A stretch of DNA of 64,000 nucleotides, taken from Muricea muricata (taxonomy: Eukaryota; Cnidaria; Anthozoa; Malacalcyonacea; Plexauridae). This document shows positions 56,020 to 64,000 of the stretch, piece by piece (position 1 is the stretch's first letter; the number at the start of each line of letters is the position of its first letter). The notes beneath the pieces were generated by a model that was not told the DNA's origin, searched no databases, and saw only the letters and a list, made by a program, of their open reading frames with translations. Both the position numbers and the translations under genes were made by a program. The stretch spans positions 31,872,982 through 31,936,981 of the forward strand of contig OY979718.1 in the NCBI GenBank assembly GCA_963855995.1, written 5' to 3'.

Positions 56020-56135
56020 ACAGCCGCGGCCACGACGTTCTCCAACGGATCCTTCAATCCATCAAAGACACAAAAACGGATTTGTTAGTTTGTAATTCGA
56101 GGATTGCTGCCCTAGCAGCTCATTCTGATGGTTAA
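55980..56135 (+). CDS. short ORF MSSKRRKTEPKRP, possible gag-like remnant
   Basis: 51 codons starting MSSKRRKTEPKRPHSRGHDV and continuing VLQRILQSIKDTKTDLLV, helical. About 110 bases on, a different open stretch reads EFDVPEVHSQNLQRLQKCS. Together with the Ty3/gypsy-like RT debris 900 bases downstream, this may be what remains of a retroelement's first ORF. Repeated at 58828-58983. Confidence 0.25.
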   Translation: MSSKRRKTEPKRPHSRGHDVLQRILQSIKDTKTDLLVCNSRIAALAAHSDG

Positions 56136-56584
56136 GTTTTTCCAAACGATGAAAACGTTTGTCAGTTTCGGTGGGAATCTCGAAGATATCGCTGTTAAGC
56201 CATCAGAATTGACTATTCAGTCTTAGAATTGACCGTTAAGTCACCAGCAGCAGTCACTCCGACGGAGTTTGATGTCCCTGAAGTACACTCTCAAAACTTG
56301 CAGCGCCTTCAGAAGTGCTCGCTTCTTTTTTGGAAGAAAATTCCCAGTGAAAATTATCATATGCATGACCAGATCAATTGATGCCCTCGTAGCGCCAACA
56401 CGATGCCAGCATGTGGTGCAGCAGGTGCCATGCCGAAATAAGAAGTTCGTCCAAGAACGGGGCAAAGAGCTGCAAACAGTCCAACGTGCCTTACCGAACA
56501 CGGCAGGACCCCTTTGTACACGACGCGATGGCTTAGAATGTGGCTCTTTAGTGCACCATTGTCATTAGCGACCGGTGTAACCAG

Positions 56585-56705
56585 GTCACTAATGAGGAGG
56601 GGGGGTATTCATATACTCACGTTCTACCGAACGATTAGATCGATTGATTTTTGGAAAAGTCGTCGAACAGAACACGAAAATATGAATAACTCCCCCCCCC
56701 CCCCC
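56585..56705. mobile_element. degraded hAT-like miniature element (copy 1)
   Basis: A G-run followed by tattcatatactcacgttct pairs with agaacacgaaaatatgaata followed by a C-run. The second copy lies at 59435-59553. Related to the intact element at 47519-47697 (tattcatat, gttctg and C/G runs in the same order). Confidence 0.55.
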
Positions 56706-56904
56706 TCCTCCCCTCTATATTATCGCTCTAGTTACGTCTCTGTCACTAACTTTTTGCTTATCGGGATCAGCTTACACACACGTATTTAACTTTCACCCAA
56801 CAAAAACATCATGTGTTTACATCAAAGAATACACAGAATGAAGTCCACTTTGACCTTAATCATCGACGACCAGAAGAGTAAGATCAAATGGAATATATAC
56901 AGAA

Positions 56905-57085
56905 CCCAAGATTGGAACTCGCGATGCAGTGCCCATTAAACAGTTGCCTCGACGTTTAGCTAATGCACGTCGACCAGTTGTGGAGGAGCAAGTTAATGGC
57001 ATGCTGGGCCACTAGGGAATGAAGTATCCGCCGTGGTTTTAGTATCTAGCCTCATAGTTTTGGTGCGGAAAAAAAGATGGTTTAG
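56905..57085 (+). pseudogene. decayed Ty3/gypsy reverse transcriptase start
   Basis: Reads GTRDAVPIKQLPRRL, then VVEEQVNGML, then after stops and a frame change SSLIVLVRKK. This matches the order of the conserved gypsy RT entry region (DAxPIxQxPRR, EExxxMLxxG, SPIVLVxKKDG). Several stops and frameshifts make it non-functional. The duplicate lies at 59753-59932. Confidence 0.65.
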
Positions 57086-57192
57086 TTGGGTGTTTTTTCG
57101 GGGTTTTCGAAAAGTAGATTTTCGAAAGTTGAACAAAGTAGCGGTGCAATAAAACCCCGCATACTTTAAAGAACCAGTTAATTTTGATTTAA

Positions 57193-57894
57193 GTGGTTCT
57201 TATATACTGTAACTGGCGCTTAGACAGAAATCATGCTAACGCAGTTCTTAACTGGTTCTTATTTCCATTCAAAAACAGCTGTTGTTTTGATAAAATACTT
57301 GCATGCATGCTGTGGATGAAAGACATAATTCATGGTGACAAGGTCGCAGTATTTTGTTTTTTATTAATACCATTTAATACGTGAAAATGCTCAAAATGAT
57401 GTACTACCAGTAAAGGAATTGCTCATGACTAAATGGTTAAAACAAATATTTTTAATAATGAATTATTAAACATACTAACAATTGCCATTTCTGTAAGAGA
57501 TTCGTTTAGGCTCTCCATTTTTTATTTTTGATATATGGTGTATACCTGGCACTACGAGAAATTAAAGAATATCCCTCTCCCTGGATTATAAAACAGTCAT
57601 GCTTTTTGGGATATTATTGTAAGAAATAGTAAAGATATTTGGCGGTTAGAATCCAAATGGTCAGATCACGACCGAATGTTGGCAGAGGTTTCCTCCGAAT
57701 TTTCTTTCAATTTCTCTCGCGCCCACAATCACAGTCGTTAGCGGTCATACAAAAAGTTACCGAAACCCACGGAAAACTAAAGACGTTTACGGGAAAACTC
57801 GGAAATAAATGCGGAGGAGAGGCGAAAACGATCTAAAACATGACAATAGATGATAAAATCACAACGTCTTTACCAAGGGCTGCTTAAGACTGAC
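57193..57894. other. no convincing gene
   Basis: A 63-aa ORF (57193) and an ATG-started Arg/Ser-rich ORF MVRSRPNVGRGF (57657-57836) are open in both tandem copies, but nothing beyond duplication supports them. Confidence 0.4.
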
Positions 57895-57960
57895 ACTTCG
57901 ACGTCGAGGTCGACGTGGTATATCTTTTAAGATATACGACGTCGACCTCGATGTCGAAGT
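57895..57960. repeat. 66-bp CG-rich palindrome (copy 1)
   Basis: acttcgacgtcgaggtcgac pairs with gtcgacctcgatgtcgaagt around tatatcttttaagatata, with two mismatched positions in 33-bp arms. Repeated at 60743-60808, where one arm base differs again. Confidence 0.9.
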
Positions 57961-58114
57961 TCAGTTAATAGTACTGACTCTAGCACTGACTGTCGGTTTT
58001 GTCAAGAATCTGGTCAGATCTGTGAATTGAAAACATCTTCTTTGATTGACCTAAATTTACCACAACCAAAACAGATAAATGTGTAAAATGACCAATAAAC
58101 CTAGGCCTGGTTTC

Positions 58115-60966
58115 GTTGGCAAATCAAACTAGAATTTTTTTATTCGAAAGATTTTACAGAAACCCAGTCGTGGCCTCCTCGACATCGAAAAATGTATGTA
58201 AAACCGTCGTTAAACCCGCCTGAAAAACCTCCTGTACCTGACTCTATCGAATGCGAGAATGGTTCAATTAAAGCCACAACGGAAGTCGAATCAATGCCGC
58301 AAGATGTCAGCTTGCCCACAACAACCAATGTGTCGTCGGTGGCATGATTTACCATGATGAGTCGACATTGTGGGAAGGCATTTGGACGACGCACTGCCAC
58401 CATTGAGCGATTCAATTTCGATAAGTACGCTCAACCATCCCTTAATGCAATTCCTTATAAATATTAAAACTGGTTATTACGCTCATTTGGAAGATTATAA
58501 TAGAACATTGTGATATAACACTCTAATTCCAATGCTTTTTAAATGTGATCATAGAATTGTTCATAAATATTTTACAATTTAATAGTGTGACATGTCGCTT
58601 GCCACAGTTTCTCGTCCCATGATGCTTGTCAGTTTCTTTTTTACCTTCGGGCACCGCAAGTAATTGTTTTCCCTCATGAAAATTTACACATTTTATCGCC
58701 GCGTCTGTTGTTTTTATGTTAATTTTTAGATATTCTAGCGTCTTGAACGTTAAATTTTGATATGTGATGCCATCAGTACCGAAATGTTTTCGTTCGCGGG
58801 GAAAAATCTTGCAATTCATCATCGAGCATGTCGTCCAAACGACGTAAAACTGAACCGAAGCGGCCACACAGCCGCGGCCACGACGTTCTCCAACGGATCC
58901 TTCAATCCATCAAAGACACAAAAACGGATTTGTTAGTTTGTAATTCGAGGATTGCTGCCCTAGCAGCTCATTCTGATGGTTAAGTTTTTCCAAACGATGA
59001 AAACGTTTGTCAGTTTCGGTGGGAATCTCGAAGATATCCCTGTTAAGCCATCAGAATTGACTATTCAGTCTTAGAATTGACCGTTAAGTCACCAGCAGCA
59101 GTCACTCCGACGGAGTTTGATGTCCCTGAAGCACACTCTCAAAACTTGCAGCGCCGTCAGAAGTGCTCACTTCTTTTTTGGAAGAAAATTCCCAGTGAAA
59201 ATTATCATATGCATGACCAGATCAATTGATGCCCTCGTAGCGCCAACATCATGCCAGCATGTGGTGCAGCAGGTGCCATCCCAAAATAAGAAGTTCGTCC
59301 AAGAACGGGGCAAAGAGCTGCAAACAGTCCAACGTGCCTTACCGAACACGGCAGGACCCCTTTGTACACGACGCGATGGCTTAGAATGTGGCTCTTTAGT
59401 GCACCATTGTCATTAGCGACCGGTGTAACCAGGTCGCTAATGAGGAGGGGGGGGGGTATTCATATACTCACGTTCTGCCGAACGATTAGATCGATTGATT
59501 TTTGGAAAAGTCGTCGAACAGAACACGAAAATATGAATAACTCCCCCCCCCCCCTTCTCCCCTCTATATTATCGCTCTAGTTACGTCTCTGTCACTAACT
59601 TTTTGCTTATCGGGATCAGCTTACACACACGTATTTAACTTTCATCCAACAAAAACATCATGTGTTTACATCAAAGAATACACAGAATGAAGTCCACTTT
59701 GACCTTAATCATCGACGACCAGAAGAGTAAGATCAAATGGAATATATACAGAACCCAAGATTGGAACTCGCGATGCAGTGCCCGTTAAACAGTTGCCTCG
59801 ACGTTTAGCTAATGCACGTCGACCAGTTGTGGAGGAGCAAGTTAATGGCATGCTGGGCCACTAGGGAATGAAGTATCCGCCGTGGTTTTAGTATCTAGCC
59901 TCATAGTTTTGGTGCGGAAAAAAAGATGGTTTAGTTGGTGTTTTTTCGGGGTTTTCGAAAAGTAGATTTTCGAAAGTTGAACAAAGTAGCGGTGCAATAA
60001 AACCCCGCATACTTTAAAGAACCAGTTAATTTTGATTTAAGTGGTTCTTATATACTGTAACTGGCGCTCAGACAGAAATCATGCTAACGCAGTTCTTAAC
60101 TGGTTCTTATTTCCATTCAAAAACAGCTGTTGTTTTGATAAAATACTTGCATGCATGCTGTGGATGAAAGACATAATTCATGGTGACAAGGTCGCAGTAT
60201 TTTGTTTTTTATTAATACCATTTAATACGTGAAAATGCTCAAAATGATGTACTACTAGTAAAGGAATTGCTCATGACTAAATGGTTAAAACAAATATTTT
60301 TAATAATGAATTATTAAACATACTAACAATTGCCATTTCTGTAAGAGATTCGTTTAGGCTCTCCATTTTTTATTTTTGATATATGGTGTATACCTGGCAC
60401 TACGAGAAATTAAAGAATATCCCTCTCCCTGGATTATAAAACAGTCATGCTTTTTGGGATATTATTATAAGAAATAGTAAAGATGTTTGGCGGTTAGAAT
60501 CCAAATGGTCAGATCACGACCGAATGTTGGCAGAGGTTTCCTCCGAATTTTCTTCCAATTTCTCTCGCGCCCACAATCACAGTCGTTAGCGGTCATACAA
60601 AAAGTTACCGAAACCCACGGAAAACTGAAGACGTTTACGGGAAAACTCGGAAATAAATGCGGAGGAGAGGCGAAAACGATCTAAAACATGACAATAGATG
60701 ATAAAATCACAACGTCTTTACCAAGGGCTGCTTAAGACTGACACTTCGACGTCGAGGTCGACGTGGTATATCTTTTAAGATATACGACGTCGACATCGAT
60801 GTCGAAGTTCAGTCAATAGTACTGACTCTAGCACTGACTGTCGGTTTTGTCAAGAATCTGGTCAGATCTGTGAATTGAAAACATCTTCTTTGATTGACCT
60901 AAATTTACCACAACCAAAACAGATAAATGTGTAAAATGACCAATAAGCCTAGGCCTGGTTTCGTTG
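58115..60966. repeat. 2,848-bp direct tandem duplication, copy 2
   Basis: Continues from copy 1 and ends at tttcgtt (60960-60966), after which unique sequence resumes. It contains the second copies of the minus-strand 114-aa ORF (58523-58867), MSSKRRK ORF (58828-58983), gypsy RT debris (59753-59932) and palindrome (60743-60808). The 96-aa ORF is beheaded here. Confidence 0.95.
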
Positions 60967-62538
60967 TAAATGTATAAATATACCAAAGTGACCGATGCGA
61001 TAGAGATATATGTACGCCGTACAGCACTGCTATCTACAGTTAAATACGACTAATGTCAGAACAGCTCAGAAAAGAAAAGGTAGATCTACACTTTGCTACG
61101 ACAGTAACGACCAAATGGAAACTAGGTTTTAATATTCGCTCAGTTTTCTTTAGGTCGTACTTCCAGGTTCAGAAGAAGGGTAATTCGTAATGCTTATCAA
61201 ATGTCGTCTGTTCACAACGCAAAGTTAAATTTTGGCATGTTGGATTAATGGTGATTTATGCGATCGAACACGTGGTTAACCATATAAATCCCAAATCTAA
61301 AGGATCACTCCACCATTGATATGTATTATGACTGGATAGGGCATCGTAATTCAAAGGCCCGCCAAAAAAGCCGGGAACACGTCATGTTTTGAGACCAGCG
61401 GTCGCGTTGAATGGTACCACTCAAGGGGTGAATCGGCGTAGTTTGTGTTAAAAACTGGTTTTTAGCAAGCTTTTGCCATAAGGCATAAAATCTTGTGGTA
61501 GGAATCTATAACATTTGATGCTCAAGCTTAAGTGGGGCTATCCATCATGGCCGGCTACAAGTCTAAATATATGACATACTTCGGACTTCGAAACACATTA
61601 ATGAATGCACTATCCAGCTTTAATAATACTTGTAAATGCTTCATTCTTGCTTATGCAGTCGTGCGTGTTTTGGGAACGTTTCCGATTGCCTTCATACGGC
61701 CCTCGCCGAGTATCTTCGAAGTGAAATGGTAGTTCTATTCCGGCAGCAGCAAGAACAACCACAGGCTGGCGGTTAAATACGACACGGAGAGCCACCATAA
61801 GAGCTACAATCATAGACAAAACTGTTGAGACGTTTGTGAATATTCAGCTACTTATCCTCCCCTCCACCCCAAATCAATGTTGCGTGACTAAAAAAATGTT
61901 TTTAGTAATACCGTTCACATGCGTTTGTGAAATATGAAGAACAACATTGAAATGGGGGTAGGGGGGAGTGTGTGAATGAACTTTTGAGGTACCTATAAGA
62001 GATAAAACAACAGCAAGTATAATTTAGAAGCTTTGTCTCAACAGGTTTTGTCTAAGATTGTCTCAAAAGAAATGATAAACAATGAAACATGAATTTGCTA
62101 TGCAGAATGACAAAAAACGGAGACAGTTGCATGATACATTATCTATACCAAATTTGTTTTGCTTGTTTATGTGCTTTTTGAAATATGAGAGCCGGATACG
62201 GGGGGGGGGGGGGGGTGATCGAACTTGCAATTTCTTTGACAGAAAGAAAATGCAATTGAATTGCATGTCTTGAATATACGTTAATTTTGTTTTCTGGTTT
62301 GAACAAATGATATGTAAACTAGTCTTGTTCCTTCGAAATTTTACAAAGGTAATAATTTTGGCAGTTTCAAGTAATTTCCGCTCATATGTTATCACCTAAT
62401 GTTACGCAGGAATTATCGCACAATCATGGCACCTTTTCAATTGTAACAGGTTTCATTTATCAATTGTAGCACATACTGTGTTGTGTTCATACGAAAGGTT
62501 CGGCAGCTGTATGAGTCAAAAGCTTGCTTACTTTAGCA
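60967..62538. other. no convincing gene; short ORF at 61547-61732
   Basis: MAGYKSKYMTYFGLRNTLMN (from 61547) is open for 61 codons. In another frame CLHTALAEYLRSEMVVLFRQ reads about 61690-61780 and ends QPQAGG-stop. The two could be exons joined across a short gap, but I cannot support a junction. A G-run (about 62200-62214) lies in the remainder. Confidence 0.35.
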
Positions 62539-63577
62539 ATGGTTTTTATCGGAAAGATTGACCCAGAGATACGCGCATATATTAAGTACAATAAGAATGC
62601 GTGTGTGAAAGATTTGATGAAAGAGACAAATGTATCTCGTGCGCAAATTTATCGAATCAGGAAAGAGCCGCTTCGATTAAAAGCAATGTCAGGGAGGTTG
62701 AAAAGATCTGGTGGTCGCCCTGAGAAATTATCTATACGTGACAAGCGTGCCTTACTGCGCGAAATAAAAGTTTTGCGACGAGATGATGGCAACTGGACAG
62801 TGAAGAGATTAATGGAACAAGTGAACGTCCAACATGTATCTGTTAGAACTGTTACCCGATTTTTACATGCAAATGGATACAGATACCTGCAAGCACGCAA
62901 AAAAGGCCTTGTTAACGAAGCGGATAAAAAGAAACGAGTTACATTTGCCAAGAAAATGATGAAAGAGTACGATGAAGATGTTTGGACGAAGAATATTGCA
63001 TTTTACCTCGATGGTGTAAGCTTTGTGTATAAAAAGAACCCAAAAGACCAGGCCACCGCTCCGACAGGAAAAATATGGAGAAAGGCAAACGAAGGTCTTA
63101 ATTCTGGATGCACTTCAAAAGGTAAGAAATGCGGAACGGGTGGAAAGACTGTGAAGCTTATAGTAGCCATTTCCCATAGAAAAGGTGTCATTTGCTGCGA
63201 AAGGTATGAGAAGATGGATGGCCCATTTTTTGCCTCATTTGTTGAAAAGCATTTTAGCAAATTGATGAAAGCATCCTTGCCAAAACAGTGCAGTCGTAAG
63301 AAAAGTCATTTCATCACTTAACTGCCCACTGCTGAAAATACCCCCACGAAGTCCCGATCTGAACCCTATAGAGAATATATTTCACTTGGTTCGTAAACAA
63401 CTCGACAAGGATGCTTTGGCAAAGAACATTTGTTGTGAGAGCATGGATGATTTGGAACATCGAATCAAAGCAAGGTTTATGGCCATTCCAATCGAAACAG
63501 TTGACAAAACCATATCTTCTATGTCTTCGAGGGTTAAGCAAATAGTTCGCAGGAAAGGAGAACGGCTAAAATATTAA
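62539..63577 (+). pseudogene. Tc1/mariner-type transposase, frameshifted with internal deletion
   Basis: From the ATG at 62539 the N-terminus shows helix-turn-helix DNA-binding regions (VKDLMKETNVSRAQIYRIRK; GRPEKLSIRDKRALLREIK; VSVRTVTRFLHANGY). The first catalytic Asp is in IAFYLDGVSFVYK. The frame stops at 63321 after SRKKSHFIT. In another frame, from 63320, CPLLKIPPRSPDLNPIENIF supplies the third catalytic residue (Glu of PIEN) and the reading continues to 63577. The segment that should contain the second Asp (DxxPxQ/H) is missing between the two parts. This copy therefore cannot be active. Confidence 0.88.
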
Positions 63578-63820
63578 GTAAATAAATTTTTTACACTGCA
63601 TATTTTATTTCGCAAAAAACCCTTTCTTAAATATCAAGCATATTGTCACTTCGGAATAATAAAATTTTAGATTAATTCACCCCCGTTAAATTAATAGGCG
63701 GGGTTTGCGAGAAGGCTAGATTTATGAACGTTTACCTTATTACTAATACTACATCAGAGAATGCTCAGAAAATAATTCTCCTATACTAACATTCCATTAG
63801 GTAATAGAGCATAAGCTTAC

Positions 63821-64000
63821 AGGTAACCGACAGGTAACCAACAGGTAACCATTAGGTAACCAACATCGTTGAGGCCAAAAACATTACTCGTAACAGGTAA
63901 CCACAGGTCACCACTAATTTTGTAAAAGAGAAGAAAAAATATTTCTTTTATAGTGAATATGTTGGTTACCTGTGGTTACCTGTTATAAAACATGATTTAT
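63821..64000. repeat. CAGGTAACC repeat cluster, cut by window end
   Basis: At least six copies of caggtaacc/taggtaacc on the left and the complement (ggttacctgtggttacctgt) on the right, forming an inverted arrangement across 63821-64000. Its full extent is outside the window. Confidence 0.8.

Larger units (their letters stand above)
55267..58114. repeat. 2,848-bp direct tandem duplication, copy 1
   Basis: Every landmark recurs 2,848 bases later (for example 55292/58140, 55675/58523, 57193/60041), with only scattered substitutions and homopolymer-length changes. The junction shares gttggc between the left breakpoint and the copy boundary, consistent with microhomology or unequal exchange. The unit is not a single known transposon; it contains retroelement debris, a miniature element and small ORFs. 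Confidence 0.95.

Overview
This is animal genomic DNA: AT-rich, intron-rich and very dense in mobile elements. One conserved gene spans most of the right half of the window, with 25 coding exons, GT-AG introns and long introns full of inverted-repeat elements. The Penelope-like element, THAP and OTU fragments, Tc1/mariner remnant, hAT-like and TTAA-type miniature elements and long homopolymer C/G runs fit a marine invertebrate. A cnidarian is my best guess, but the sequence does not settle the lineage.

Layout. 1-5,760: a 9-bp-TSD miniature element, a Penelope-like element with one frameshift, an (AAT)n array, a 1.4-kb long-TIR element holding THAP and SAP fragments, and GGAGCC-rich repeats. 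6,155-25,040: three paralogous single-exon genes (6155, 13015, 24176), all +. Each predicts a signal peptide, three cysteine-rich modules, one membrane span and a PPxY tail. The second and third lie in a segmental duplication whose two copies each received different transposons, so each copy serves as the empty site for the other's insertions. 16,195-20,726: an unrecognised small ORF, a frameshifted OTU-like fragment and a 1.9-kb dispersed repeat.

26,432-54,493 (+): an apparently complete DIS3/RRP44 exosome nuclease gene, with CR3 cysteines, PIN endonuclease, cold-shock domains, RNB exoribonuclease and S1. All expected catalytic acidic residues are visible. Intron 1 carries the second copy of the 1.9-kb repeat, itself split by a solo LTR. 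Intron 12 carries a nested, same-strand, uninterrupted 543-codon ORF (40317-41948) that I do not recognise; it is the strongest candidate for something undescribed. Other introns hold short palindromic elements. One of these, in intron 7, ends exactly at the only in-phase splice acceptor I can find close to exon 8.

54,517-61,000: two small candidate genes point away from each other across about 450 bp. Then comes a recent 2,848-bp direct tandem duplication whose unit contains decayed Ty3/gypsy reverse transcriptase, conserved small ORFs and a 66-bp CG-rich palindrome. 61,000-64,000: a short ORF, a Tc1/mariner transposase broken by a frameshift and loss of the second catalytic aspartate region, and a GGTAACC repeat running off the end of the window.

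Most of the window is therefore one housekeeping RNA-decay gene, one small family of membrane proteins, one orphan nested gene and layered transposon debris.
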